From contig CM055869.1 in NCBI GenBank assembly GCA_029582165.1, positions 57,547,518 through 57,611,517 on the forward strand: a DNA stretch of 64,000 nucleotides, written 5' to 3'. The position numbers were made by a program, and so were the translations under genes. The DNA comes from Portulaca oleracea. Its lineage: Eukaryota; Streptophyta; Magnoliopsida; Caryophyllales; Portulacaceae. Shown one piece after another: positions 45,801-59,400 of this stretch (position 1 is the first letter of the stretch; each line of letters starts with the position of its first letter). The notes under the pieces are model-generated. The model ran no database searches and was not told the DNA's origin. It saw only the letters and a list, made by a program, of their open reading frames with translations.

Positions 45801-48529
45801 GCGCTCTTTTTCTGCTACAGCAATTTGCAGGCATAAATGGAGTCCTGTATTTCTCCTCTTTAACCTTTCAAGATGTGGGGATCTCCAGTGCCGCATTAGC
45901 TAGCCTGTACGTTGGATTGACCAATTTGCAGGTTCAAATTTACATAATCTGTCTTTTTGCTCGAATGCATATCCCATGTTAAATATCTAATATACCATCC
46001 AAGCCCATATAAGTATATTCTACGAACTTTCGAAATTTCTTTAGTTTTGTTCGTGATCATTGTCAACCATATGGTGGTCTTTGAACTTCTCACTGAATCG
46101 TTCACTGTGAACACAGGGGCTCTTTCTGCACTGTATTTGATCGATAGACAAGGGAGAAGGAAACTTCTAATTGGAAGTTATTTAGGAATGGTGAGCGCCT
46201 TTGATGTTAGAAACTTAACACAGGTTACTAATGGGGTGTTATAGAAGACAGTTTTGTATTGAAAATTTGAAAGTGTGATATTGATTTTGGAAACGAGAAA
46301 AAGAGTGTATGCCCAACGAAGAGATAAAACACGATTGTACCGTCTCTTTCTTCCTCTCTTCCTCTGTAAAAAACGGGAAATGCGACATTGAAAAATGAAC
46401 TTAAGTCTAATTCTAATCTTTACGGTGATGCATTGATATGTTGATAATGGATATGAATGCACTGTTTTTTTTTTCCTGGCAGGCAATTTCAATGTTTCTT
46501 ATAGTCTATTCCATCAATTCTCCATTGGATGAGGATTTCAGTCACAACTTATCCATCCTGGGTACATTAGGGTATGCTTCCTGCTAAACTTCTGCCAATT
46601 TTATACTACTTTCTGTATGTTAACACTTCTTCAAAAAGCGAAAGTAAAGTGCTATAGCTAGTTCGGAGTATTATTTAGGTGTTGGGGAAGAAAAACTTGC
46701 AAGTAAACTTAGTTTATTAGAGCTTGATTATGTACCGTGTATATCGTGTCAGCTTAATTTGCTTGACTGTTTGGTCTTTCTCATTTATTCAATATCAAGT
46801 AGCACATTCTCCATGCGAGACAATAAGGAAGATGATTTCTTCCGACATTTGGTGGCGTCCTTGGAAGTTGGAAGCTATGTTACTTCGACTCTTCATTTTC
46901 CCTACCGTACTCGTGTCGGACCCTTGATACCCAGACAAGGGTATGACACTAGACACTTCAAATTACAATGAAAATGTATAAAATTTCTTTAAAATAGCCG
47001 AGTCCGAAACCCGTAGGCCGTATCCATGTTCGATATGGACACGCGTACCCGAGTTTGAGTAACATAGGTTGGAAGGAAGGAATTGTTGGGTTTTTTTAGG
47101 ACAAAGCTATACCTCATCAAAACTTCAACTTTTTTTCCCCGTTTTCTTTGATAATCTTGTGTGTGTTGTAGGTACATGTACTCATTTGCAATTGGAGCTG
47201 GCCCGGTAACAGGAATCATCATTCCGGAGTTCAGTAGCAGTAGAATGCGTGGGAAGGTCATGAGTTTCAGCTTCTCTGTCCACTGGGTATGTTTTAACTT
47301 CTGTTTTTTCATCCAAATGATTGTAGTGATGAACATTTTCGTAATATTTAGTGTTAGAGATTGAAAGTTAAATTGGTGTATTGGGGACCGTAAAAAGTCA
47401 AAAGTGACGGTTATTGTGGAACCGCGGGAATAGCTATAAGTCAAGTACTCTATTCTAAGCCATATCTAAGTAAACGTAGGCTGAAATTTAGCGTGGTGGC
47501 TGAAGTATGAATCCATTGACATGATCTGATGTCCTTATATATATAGTATATCTGTAAGTGAACAACCACACTATTGAGAGTAGACAACCTAATGTCTGCA
47601 AGTGAACAATCCCGCCATTTAGAGTACGAACACCAGGAGGACGCCATAAATTGCATAGCTCTTCAATGTGCAGAAGTCTCAGCAAAGTTCTCCCCCATTT
47701 TAATGTGCCTCTGTGAGCTATTAGGCTTCTTGAGACTCGAGTTATGGGTGCAGAAAAGGGACTCAGGGTAACAAAGGGTAAGGTTGGGTAAAGTAAGGAT
47801 CACTACGTTAAGGTAAAAGCAGTTGGATAAAGGGTAAATTTTGGTAAGTTTTGACGATTTTTGGTAAATTTTGGCAAATTTACACTAATATATCAAAAAT
47901 TATATATTTTTTTGTTTTTTAACTTTGGTAATTTTTGGTAAACTTAGGCAAAATTGGTAAATTTTGATAAGCTGAAGTTGCCCATGAATTTGACAAACCC
48001 TGAGGTAAAGGTTCAGGTGTTGACTCCCTCATTTTTTTAACAATTTTGCATGTTTTTGGTCTAAATGGAGTGCCTAGTGTCCATAGTCCATACCAATGTC
48101 AAAAGTCTACAACAACAACGACAACAAACTCCCTCCTAGGGGAAACTCGTTTTGCACGTTTGGGAATCCAGATGTAGGCAGACAACATTCCCCCTATGAA
48201 CTCAAGTTCATGGACCGATGTCAAAAGTCTTGGATTCAATAAATCTTTATTGTTTTGTAAGTGCTCCCGAACTCGGGAGATCTCAAGTATAATTTGTGAT
48301 CGATTGAGCCGAATTTGGTTAGGTTTGCAACTTCTTGGTGGGGTTATTCTTCCTAGAACTAGTGAAGACCTTTGGTGTTGCTCCCATCTACACGGGCTTC
48401 GGCGGAGTCTCCTTATTGTCTGCACTTTTTGCCTACGGCTTCATCGTTGAAACCAAAGGCCGATCGCTCGAGGAAATCGAGATGTCGTTGCGTTCTCGAA
48501 CCCCAGGAGCAGGAGGGGGTCACAACTGA
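39862..48529 (+). CDS. Plastidic glucose transporter (major facilitator, At1g05030-type), 12 exons, apparent frameshift
   Basis: Exports glucose across the plastid inner envelope in related proteins. Coding exons: 39862-40087, 41045-41189, 41558-41758, 42975-43074, 43553-43665, 44799-44892, 44974-45130, 45786-45931, 46117-46190, 46483-46571, 47172-47286, 48323-48529 (stop TGA 48527-48529), about 555 residues. The first ~54 residues are Ser/Thr/Lys/Arg-rich and end VRA, a plausible plastid transit peptide. Sugar-porter landmarks: FGYHIG, GRFLVGLGIG, RFRGSLGSL, VESPRWL, QQFAGINGVLYFSS, DRQGRRK and the C-terminal ETKGRSLEEIE. Exon 8 ends one base short of the phase that exon 9 needs: AATTTG where relatives would have an extra T. 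As written, translation stops soon after exon 9 starts. It is either a 1-base sequence error in a T-run or a real disabling mutation. The start ATG at 39862 is the first in frame. Confidence 0.9.
40120..41040. repeat. Minisatellite in transporter intron 1
   Basis: Units of roughly 125 bp carry AATTTAATGCATGCTTATGG (near 40257, 40387, 40577, 40705, 40997) followed by GGGATTTTTGGTGGGTGTT and a TTTGAATTTTGATTATG phrase. They are built from shorter 55-60-bp sub-repeats. It is G/T-rich on the plus strand and open in frame, but lies wholly within an intron. Confidence 0.85.
41256..41372 (+). repeat. SINE-like repeat in transporter intron 2
   Basis: AACAACAACAAACTCC followed by AGATCCAGATGTAGGTAGTC, TTGCCCC and GAGAGGCTGATTCC. 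This order matches plant Au-type SINEs as I remember them. Related pieces occur at 45535-45620 and 48108-48232. Confidence 0.5.
45535..45620 (+). repeat. SINE-like fragment in transporter intron 7
   Basis: CAACAACATACC, then TTTAGATGTAGGCGGCCTTCCCCC. Same motif order as the copy at 41256. Confidence 0.45.
48108..48232 (+). repeat. SINE-like repeat in transporter intron 11
   Basis: ACAACAACGACAACAAACTCC, then AATCCAGATGTAGGCAGAC, then CCCCCTATGAACTC. It is the clearest relative of the 41256 copy. Confidence 0.5.
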
Positions 48530-50400
48530 GCTCTTAATCACAAATGTTTTGGGGATCAACCCTAAAAGGCCAAAAGAGAGACCTCAAAGTCAAATTTGTT
48601 TGAATATTCATGGTCTGGCCTTGATTTTTGAAGGACAAGGTTTGATCATGATTCATGTATTGTATTGTACTGTATATAAGTTAAATAAGTTGTTACAAGG
48701 AAAATTGGATTGTAGATTTGGAGTAAGCCGAATCATACGGATTGGAAAAATGGTAAGTCGAACTTTAGAAATGTATCACGTTAAGTTGAACTATACATGT
48801 TGGGACCAACACGGTAGTTGTCCTGTGTAACAGTAGAGGAGGGCGGTTGCCATGCATGTGATACTTGTATTGTATCAATCAGAAATTGTAGTAATTCTTA
48901 CTATCATATATTGGACTGTAATAGTTTGAAATATTGTCCAGCGCGGAGCAATTCGATTATGGTACATTGAAATTCAAGGGTTCAATAATTCAGCTTGTTT
49001 TGATACATTTCTAAAGTTCGGCTTGCCATTATCTCAACCCGAATCAATTTTCATACTTACATATGTATAGTTGATTGTGATTACCTCCTGTTTGATTATA
49101 ACCTTGGATGTTTTATCATTTCCTCTTTTCCTTAGATCTAAAATCCCAATCATGTTAGCAACCACCTCTATTTTCTGAGTTTACATTAGGGTTCAATATT
49201 TAGTTAAGGCAAAAAAAACTTCCCATAGATAAAAATGGTAAAGGTTAATAGATCGTACTTATCATGGACATTATGTTATTTACCATTTATATTCAACCCA
49301 TAGAACTTATTAATGGCCCCTTAAGACAGAGGTCCAGTAGGTCGTGTTTTATACAAAAAACATGCATAAAAATACAAAGGGTGTTTTAGATGTCAAACTT
49401 GAGATTAGCGTCAGCAAAAATTCGGGTCCGGGTGAATTTAGGTTTGACAAATTCGGTTAATATCAAAATTTGGAGGAGAAAATCATGTCCGAATCCAGTT
49501 TATTTCGGGTCGGACAATTCAGATAAATCTAAAATTGGGTTCGTACAAAAAAAAAAAGAAAAATTATGAATCTCAACAAAGTCCAAACAAACCACTAGAC
49601 TTGCATTAGAACCCTACACATTGCTACACATTGTTTCTTGAATGTAATTGTAATTATAGTATAAAAAAACAAAACAATAGAACATACCATCAATGAGAAG
49701 GGGATGAACATGTTATTATTTCTCAAAAATGACAATTCTGAATTAATTTTCTTTTCAACACTCCTGTACAAATTAAACTTTCCACCATTGATCATTCATT
49801 ACAACATAAAAGGCACTCCCCTTGCAAAAAAAAAAAAAAAAACCCTCTAATTTCTCTCTTTTCTTTTGCAGTGCAACAAAAAAAAAACCCTCTAATTTCT
49901 CTCTTTTCTTTTGCAGTCGTTCTTTTTTCCATTTTTAGCTGACTCTAACATTACAGAACAAAAATGTAAGCTCAACATAGAGTTGTGGCCTTAAAGAATA
50001 TAAATGTTGGGGGGTAAATATTTCCTAACTTAGCTCGTCGATTAGGATATGTAACGTAACATTTTTCCGGGGAGTAGAAGCAATTGAAAAGAAAAACACC
50101 AATCTCGTCTCTTCATACCGATGCTATACGAACACTGCTACAAAGAAAAGCGAGCATTTGTTAACATTTTTCAAAAATATGTACGCAATATTACATAACC
50201 ACACGTAAATCCATGCAAAGAGATTGATTTAAGCAGACCTATATTTTGTTTGAAGAAAGTTTTGTAAGGTTGAAAAGTTGTTTGAGAAAACATGACAAAT
50301 TTAAAATGAAATGTGTGAAGAATGTAGTGAAAATTGCTCATGGGCAAGATTTAGGGTCATGGTAATATGGATAAGCAAAAGGAGAACTACCATAGATACT
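48530..50400. other. Gap between the convergent transporter and villin genes
   Basis: Holds the two 3' UTRs. At 49824-49917 a ~46-bp unit (A-run, ACCCTCTAATTTCTCTC, TTTTCTTTTGCAGT) is tandemly repeated. A degenerate GGGTCGGACAA-type repeat fragment lies at about 49390-49545. No further gene is supported. Confidence 0.6.
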
Positions 50401-53400
50401 TCAAAACAATTTCAAGGGTTGTTTTAGCTTGTTTTGTTTCCACTTGGGTAGCTTATAGAAAGCACTCTTTGCCATCCCGAATTTTTCCTTGAACTCTGAC
50501 GCGGACAAGTAAGCCTGAATGAACAATGAAAATCGTTAAAGTATAAAACCATCATTGGGACGTCATTTATCAGCTTAATCTTTTTGTCGAGATGATTCCA
50601 CATGATATTAGAGTCAAACTGAATGAGAGGATTCAGGATCAAATCTTAGTAGCCTATTGTGCATGGTTAAGGGGCATTCGTAGCATCCATGTTTCTAGCA
50701 CAAAGGACATTCATGTGTTGGGGGTATTAAGAGTATAAAACCATCATTAGGTCTTCTTCAACCGTCATCTTAAGCTTTGAAATGTCCTAAGAGAATGTCA
50801 GGAATGGTTTTATAATCCATCATGCCCCCCTCACGCAAATGTCGTTTGATCTTAAAACATGAATGCTGCAAAAACTCCCTCCATCGATTCACAGACAAAC
50901 ATGTAGGCTGTTAAGATTCAAACTTAGGACCCTCCTCGCTCATAAATGCCTTGAATACCATGTGCAAGAATCATATCAACTTAGAGCACACGCAATGTAT
51001 GAGCTAAGAACGGTTCATATGCAAGACCCATGTACAATACAAAGGATTTGATGAGTTTCATAGTCAACAACTCACATGTGAGAGCCACAATACGTGGACT
51101 CCACCATGAGTAAGACCTATCTTGACTTAAGAGCACTAGCAATGCATGAGCCAAACATAGCTCATATACAGGGCCCACCATGTAAAATACAAAGGATTTG
51201 ATGATCTTCGCGATCAGATACTCACATGTGAGAGTCGCTTAACATGCAACTCGTCAAATCCTTTTTGTTTTACATTAAGGGCCCCACTTAGTGCGAAATT
51301 TTTATCCCATTCATTGTAAGTGAAAGCTGAAGCCGATGGTTGAAGGCTCGAGAATGGCTAAAAAGTGTTGAAAGAGATGCACGAAAAACACAAGTACCTC
51401 CCGCTTGGTGAGATCAATATCAGGAGCAGGATCGGACGACGTGGTTGTGAGGCGATCATACGGGTATGTTGGGAGCCCATCATCCTCCTCGGTCTCGGCC
51501 TCCGCATCCTCTTTTATGCTACTCATCAAAATCTCCTCCGGTGTTGGGCCTTCACTAGGAGATCCTACCCCTGTCACTCAAGTACACAACCCCATAGAAA
51601 CCAACCGCTTAAATAATCCGAACAAAATTAATGTAACATTTGATCGGAAAAACTTCACGAGAAAGTTAATCAGCTTTTCTAAGGTGACAAACTTTCTCAT
51701 GTTTAGTTGTCCCTTAAACTTTCTCATGCTTGGTTGCAAAATTAGGACGAGGAATTTTTTGAGTGGGGTCAAATATTTTCCCATAGTTGATGGGAAACAC
51801 TTTCCCATGGGGAGGTTGGGAAAAGTTTTTTTCTCCATGAGAAACTTTCACATGTCTTCAAATGTAAACCAAACATTGTAATCTATTCTTTACTAGGAAC
51901 AATTTTCCAAGGAAAACTTTCCAGAGGAAAAGTTTCCCAGCAAACATTTTCCCGGTAAAAAACCAAACGCACCCTAATATATGGAAAACTTTGATGTGGG
52001 ACCCATGATTTCACTCTCAAGCTCAGGAAACATTTCCCCAAGGGGGCTAGGGAAAGTCTTTCTCGGGAAAGTTTTTCCTAGAAAAATCCTTCCCGGGAAA
52101 CCGCCAAACGCAATGTGACATACAATTAGCAAAGCCATAACTCACCTTTAATGGAGCGAGGTATTATGGGAGTTTTCTCAAAGGAGGCAGTGAGGGCTGC
52201 AATGGCTTCTGATTTTGGAGCCACATTGACCGTCTCTTGGGATCCTGATTTCAGATAGAGCTTCCTTATCATGGGTGGTGGCGTTGAGAGGTTTCTAGAA
52301 CCCGGGTTCTCAAAATTAGCCGCAAGCGCAGTGAACGCCGGGGACCGGCCTCTCACTCGGGCCCGGTCCGGGCTGAAAGACACACTTCTGGACCGCTGGG
52401 GTTTGTCCGGTGCACCGGACCGACTCCCGAATGACGCAGTGGTTCTTCTCTTTGGTCTCTGGTTGTGCATTGCATTATGTCTACTGTCAGTGTCAGATAA
52501 CATATTGAAACAGAGCTAGAAGTCGTAATGGTTGATAGTTTATTGGTGTTTTGCTGTTATTTTGCTGATGTTTGTATCCTTAGTGATACGAACTTTCTGC
52601 ATTTTTAGCTAAAAGGGGATATGTGGATTTTGGTTCCTCATGTATGTATGTTCGCATAGATATATAATATATCATAAGCATTGAAGAAAACATAATCTAG
52701 CTAATCGAAAATGGTTTAGGGTTTCTGCCTGCTTTGGTAGCTTCAAGCAGAAGAGTTATGCTTTGGTAATGTTTCTCAGTCTCTCTACCAACCAAAAATG
52801 TAAAGGTCTATACAGAGATGCTAAATTAGCAGGGGTGAAAGTTCAGGTAAAAGTCGAATTTGGGTCGGTCAAATCGGTCCAATATCAAAATATGGACGAG
52901 ATATTGATAACTGGGATCCAGACTTTTTGCAGGTCGGACCAGGTCAGATAAGTCGGACAATAGAAATAAGGTTAAAGTCGCGTCTGAATTTTTGGTTGGT
53001 CAAGTCGGTCAAATGTTGGGTTTCGGAGGAAAAAATCCATGACCACACCAGGTTTTTCAGAGGCGGACGAATTCAGACATTTGGGTCGGACAAACTTTTG
53101 CCACCTCTGCATGTTATGTATTTCAACATTCAACATTCAACATTCACAAATCCAATACCCTAATATGGCGTAAAGTAGTCTTACGGCCTTGAACTAAAAG
53201 GATTTAGAAAGACTAGTTCCGATTAACCGTAAGATTCTTTCGACAATATATGGGAAAAGGGTTTCATTCAACTATAGAAGTTCCTAGATACTTACAGCTA
53301 CAGCAGCAGTGGCTCCTCCATTCTTCAATAATGTTAGTTTCCTTTGGAATGAGTTCCCATGCAACTGTCAAAAACCCGCATAAATAAAGAAACAATGCCG

Positions 53401-56400
53401 ATAGTTCTCATTTGTATGGATAAATATATGACAAAACAAGACACTCACAGATGTTTTAGCAGAATCCCATTTGAAAAACCGAGTGAAGAAAGGCGGTTCG
53501 TTCCCTTCTGTCATGATGAAGACAGGAACTTCTGGGGAAAGTTTTTCCAGAAGAAAGTCCCGTTCTACAAATTTCTGTCAGAAATCACAGACATCAAATA
53601 TTAGAGGACAACGGCTGATGATCGGTAACAAGTTCATGCAGGGGGATATATAGTATTTCTTACGTCTGCGATGGTCAAAGCTTGCTTTTTGGTGTTAGCG
53701 TCGACTTGTTGTCCGACCCACACAAAGATATTAGAGTGACAATCAAGAATAAATACGTCTTCCGTCATTAAATCGTCCTGAGTAAAGCTATATATTTCTG
53801 CATACTGTCATGATAAAAGACTAATTAGAATATCTTCTATTAACTACAATGGAAACCGATAACAAAGCTAGTGCACGATACACACCTTGAACTCCCCTGT
53901 ACTTTCAGAAAATTGCCAGTCAATGATGGAAGAATAAGCAATAAAAGGCGTCAGATTCGTGTGAAACATAGTGAATGAGATGAGGGGAAATGCAGAAATG
54001 CGGGTTTTTGACCTTGGAGTTCTAGTATGAAAGGTTTTAGACTATAACGTTCTGGGAAAGATCATACAGCTCTTAATTTTGTTTATACCAAATATCAATG
54101 GATGTCATATACAGTTATCCATGGATACAAATAACTCCAAGGTCAAAAACCAAAATATGGGGTTTTTGACCTTGGAGTTCTAGTATATATAGTTATGCAC
54201 GGATATAAATACAATTAAAACCTCATGGTCTCTCCTAAAACGTCATAATCCAAAGTCTTTCCTACTAAAACTCCAAGATCAAAAAACCCAAATGCCGAAA
54301 AATTAGGGGATGGTAAGTGCCGAGGACCTTTAATGATGTCACATGAGAACAGATGAGGATCCTTTTCATTTGTCTTTGTAATCTTCTGGCTGGAGTACTC
54401 GGTTTTAGGTCCCAACAATTCCCAGAATTGTTCAAGTTCTGCTCCTTCTTTTAGTGTTTTACACTGCAAATTTGGCTGAAAGCGAGAGAGACAACATGTA
54501 GACATCAATGAATGTAGACTATGTAGTTAGGCACCATCTTACAACTACGATAACAACAACAACAACAATAGCATCCAAGAGATTGATTCCAAGAAACCCG
54601 CCAAAAAGATTTTCAAGAGAGAATTTGGTCCATCTTACTAACTATGATAACAACAACAACAACAATAACATCCAAGAGACTGATTCCAAGAAACCCGCCA
54701 AAAAGATTTTCAAGAGAGAATTTCAATCCATCTTACTACTATGATAACATTATTACCCAATGTGGGTCCCGTTTATGGGGGGTCGAGACGACAAACATTC
54801 TACATGCTAAGAGACTGATTCCAAGAGACCCACCAAAAAGATCTGACGGGAAACATTTTGGACCATCTTACCACCCAAGAAACATAAGCTCCAAATATAG
54901 GCCACAGCCAACCCCTTGTGCAAATGGACTTTCAATCAAAAACCAAACAGATACGATTCAAGTGCATATCCAGTTGTATGTATAGCATCAAAATTTGTCC
55001 AAAAAAGAAAAAAAAAACAGAACTTTCCCTCTTACCTTGATGATATCCAACTGCCTTTCCGCAAGTTCATGATCGTCCGATGATGTGAGGTTCCCAAACC
55101 ACATGAATATTGTATTGCCATTGTGTAGTATATAACAGTACGAGGAATTCAAAGACGACGGAACCTGGTTCAATTCAAAGTAATAATTAGTTAATGTTGA
55201 GACATGAATCAGTTAGATTTAGAATATGAGGATGAAAGAACAGACTTACCGGATCTACTTGAATGGCTTGCATATTTTCTGGCCCAGTTCCCTGAACTCG
55301 AAATAAAGCCAGGCTGTCTTCCGAATAAGTATCATCTGGAACTTCCTTCTTGGCGATGTGCTTTTTGTATCCTTCGCTTACTCCCCCCTGGTAAAAGTCC
55401 AGTCAGTGGTCATGAAGAACTAAAAGAAGAGAGACTAAGTTGAAGATGATCGAGAATAGTCGTATTGATCTCATTCGATCAACCTTGAAAACAATGAAGC
55501 TCTGAAAGATGGCACAGAACTGGATTTGCTCACTTCCTTCATAAAAGCGAGCCTACATATGAAAACCAGACGACTGAAAGTTAGTGAAGGAGACAAAAAG
55601 AGGTGATTTATTACGTGCTCCTAGATTTTGTGCTCTAGATAGTGTGATTGTGCACTCGTATATATTAGGTTGTTCACTCTCAATAATGTGATTGTTCACT
55701 TGCAAATATCCCGGAGTGTAAACTCCATGTGCATGTAATATATATTGGTGAAAAAGAAGGCAGTAGTGACAGTTAATATAGTTACCAGGGTTGGTGTGGA
55801 CTTCATCGATTCTACCATCTTGGTAGCCATGGTTATAGCTGATTCTCGCTCCTCCTGGTATTCAAGACAACCGAAAACTCACATAAAATGTAGGGAGAAG
55901 TGCGAAGAAAAGAAGTCTACTACCGCGTACAAAACATTCAAATACTTGCCTCGACGCTACGCTTGCCAAACCATGTTCCAATAAGATGCTCCTCCTTTAC
56001 GTCTCCGGAGTATGAATACTGGAAAATGTAGCAATCCCCACTGTAGAATTTTGCCTGTTCTGTTGAATCCAGTAGGGTTTTCTGATTCCCATTTACACGC
56101 CACACCTATGCAGTTATCAAGGAAACATAGTTAACCAACTGATGGTGCGTTTGGTTGGAAGAGTTTCCCGTGAAAGTTAGTCACTTTCTTAAGCTGACAA
56201 ATTTTTCCATGTTTGGCTGTACTTAGTGGATAGGAAAATCAAGATGTGGGGTCTATAATTTCACTCTCAAACCTAGTAAACATTTTCCCGGGAAAGTCTT
56301 TCCCAGTACACTTTTTTTTTTTGGGGAAAATCTCTACCAAACACACCCTGAGAGATTTCAAGAGGACACCCAGTATTTGTAGATCATATATACCTGGAGA

Positions 56401-59400
56401 TCTCCCGTGCAGTCTATATATGGTTCAGGTTTATCGTCTTTCTCCGGAGCAGATTTAACGAGTCCCTTTACATCAACGCCCTGACGTTTCAGAAGAGCTG
56501 AATCATAACACAAAGAAAAAAGCAAAATAAAACAAAACTCATGTCAAAATCCCAGAGAAAAATGAATCCCTTTATATGCAAATTTACAAATACACAAACA
56601 GCATCCCTTACCAGCTACCTTGCCTCTTCCTCCCTCTTCAGATAATCTTACTTCATTATTTTGAGGCCATGAATCGAACTTTGCTCGAAAGAAAACAGTC
56701 TCAAATCCCTCCATAACACGAATTACATGAGACGTTGGCCGATCACCATCTCGTATCAGTTCCTGTCCAGCAAAAGATTACGAGGATTAGGGCATGAGAA
56801 AAGCCATAACTCATGAAGTTACTGATTTTTAAAGGATCAGGAGGATTTACTTCTGCTTTTTCACTCGCACTTTTTCTATCATCCACAGAGGTACCCCTTC
56901 CCGTCCACACAAAAACTTCGATGCCACAATCGAGAATGTAGCATTTCTGTGTATTGAGCACCTCCCTTGTCAAAGATTCCACTTCTTCGGGTTTCAGCTG
57001 CCCCTTCTCAAGACTTGAAGCAAAGCAACCAGTTTGTCAGGAAACGGATTATTGGATTTTGGATATTAAGGCCCACTATGTTTGATTCTTAAGAAATGAA
57101 ATGGAAAGAAAATTTGTATCTTAGTTTAGTATTCTAGCATCATATTTTCCTCGCTTTCCTCTGAAATTTGGAAGGAAAATGTTGATGACAAGATCAACTT
57201 TAATTTTCCATGATGTTTCCTACATCCTTCACTTTGCTTAAAGCCAAGTGAAGGAAAGCACGTCATATTTCAAAGCTCTTCCTTTCCATCTCATTTCCAG
57301 GAACCAAACGGAGCTTAAGTATCTTCCTACTTTCCCTATTCTAATTGCAAAAGGTCGACATGATCAAGGCAAGACAATGTAAAAAGGAGACGAGTGTAGA
57401 GAAGCTAACACAAGTTACCAAAAAAGCTTAGCAGGAGCAGGTTCTGCATCGTGCTTAACAATTTCAGTAGCTGTTTTCCGGGGCAAGGGAGCAAACCCAC
57501 CAAAGAAGCCCCAGAACTCACCAGCTCCAGCATCAGCCATCAACTTCCCATCCTCTGAAAGTAGGATTCAACACGAACCTAGTTAAAACATAGTAGTATA
57601 GTATCGTTCAAGGGCGAATCTCTTATTAAAATTGACCCTTTTTTTTACCAGGTTATGTTAAAACATAGGAGGGGGTAAACTGAACTTGACTTACCAATGG
57701 AAGCTATGTCACATTTTCCATGGTGATAGGTGTCTTTGATGTACTGGACGACTTCCAATGCCTTGGCTCTCTCTTGAATGCAGGAGTTTGAGCCGTTAAA
57801 TTGGAAAATCTTGTTTTCAGTGTCCAGGATGAACACATCCTCGTGATTCAGCGAGGATCGCGCAAAAGCAACCTGTCAATACCCACAGTTAAAAAAAGAT
57901 GACTCAAGTAAACTAGAATCAAAATAGTGATCATGTTTGAGGTGATCGTAACTTACCTCATTTACATGAACAACACGTTTGCCTCGGCACACATACAAAC
58001 GGGGCTTGTATTCTTCCTCATCGTGATGCTTGAATCCTGATGCAACACCGCCTTCTAGGGGTATGATACACGGTTTAAAGTACGAAAGGAATTTATCCGT
58101 TTCATGACCCTGCACTTCGCGGTATTGGACAGCACGACCTCCCAGAGCGGCGTCTAACTCCACAGTTTTTATGGCTGCAGCACCAGCTTCATCCTACTTG
58201 ATGAGAATCATGATACTGAGACTCCTGATACCACAACATCCTAGACAAAACTCTACACATTCCATGCATGCATGACCGTAATTGTTGTATAAGCTTTGGT
58301 TGATCAGGTTCTGTTCTTTTCAGGAGTATGGGATAGTTGGATAATGTAAGGATTGGTAAATTCAGGTAAAAGTTGTAAAGTTTCGTGTTGATAATATAGG
58401 AACAGTTGGGTAAAGTAAAGATCCTCTTTCTAACCTAGCAATCTTAATTTCGATTCTCAAAGTTTGAATTACTCGCAAGGCAAGAGTCGGTTTAGATCCA
58501 TACTTTGAGCCACAGGACATTCAGGTGATGATGCATGTTAGAGTACATAAAATCTGACTTAGGTGTTTACAGTTGGTATGTATTAGTGTCAGAAATGCTC
58601 AGCCATGAATAGCAAGAAACGGAAAGACATATAGGAGTAGACTTACTTGGGAAGTATTTTTACCGAGCCAATAATGTATGTCATGACGTAGGGACCCGCT
58701 TTTTAAACCTGTTGTCTGTTTAAGTAAGAAAAGAGACGGGTCACTAGACTGTAAGACGGAAACACACGCGTGTGCACACATACACACGGAGAACTGCATG
58801 AATGAACATGCACACATAAGACGTAAAGTCAGCTAGAGAACAATACTAACCTTTAACACAATGTAAGAGTCTCCCATATAGAACTTCCCATAGGACTCAG
58901 TTGGGACACGTGCTGGCTTGAAATTCTCTATCCGCCATATTTCTAGCCCTCTACAAGTTGTTAAGGAAGAAACACGACATAGAACATGCACAAACCAAAA
59001 ACCTTGATGGATAAGGAGCCATCTAATTTTCAGAAGTTCACAACTATTTGATACAGGACTTGACAGAATGATGCAGGCTACAACAAACAATTGTCATCTC
59101 TAGCCCATCGAAGAAAGAAATGCTTTGATTATTCAACTTCATAGCAGAAATACTTGCTTCATTTTCGGTGAAAAAATCAAATCGAGTACCCCCAAAAATC
59201 TTGCTGCAAAACAAGGGGATTTGATGAGGAGTCTTCCCCCCGAATTAAAAAATTCAGAGAGACGGGTTCCAACTGACTCAAGATTTTAAATCGTTCACTA
59301 GTTACAGCTCCATAGAAAAGAACGAAGAAGCGTAAGGGGTTTAGAGAGACATTCTACTTTAGTCAATTCCAAACTGCAAAACATCTACTGTATGTAAGAT

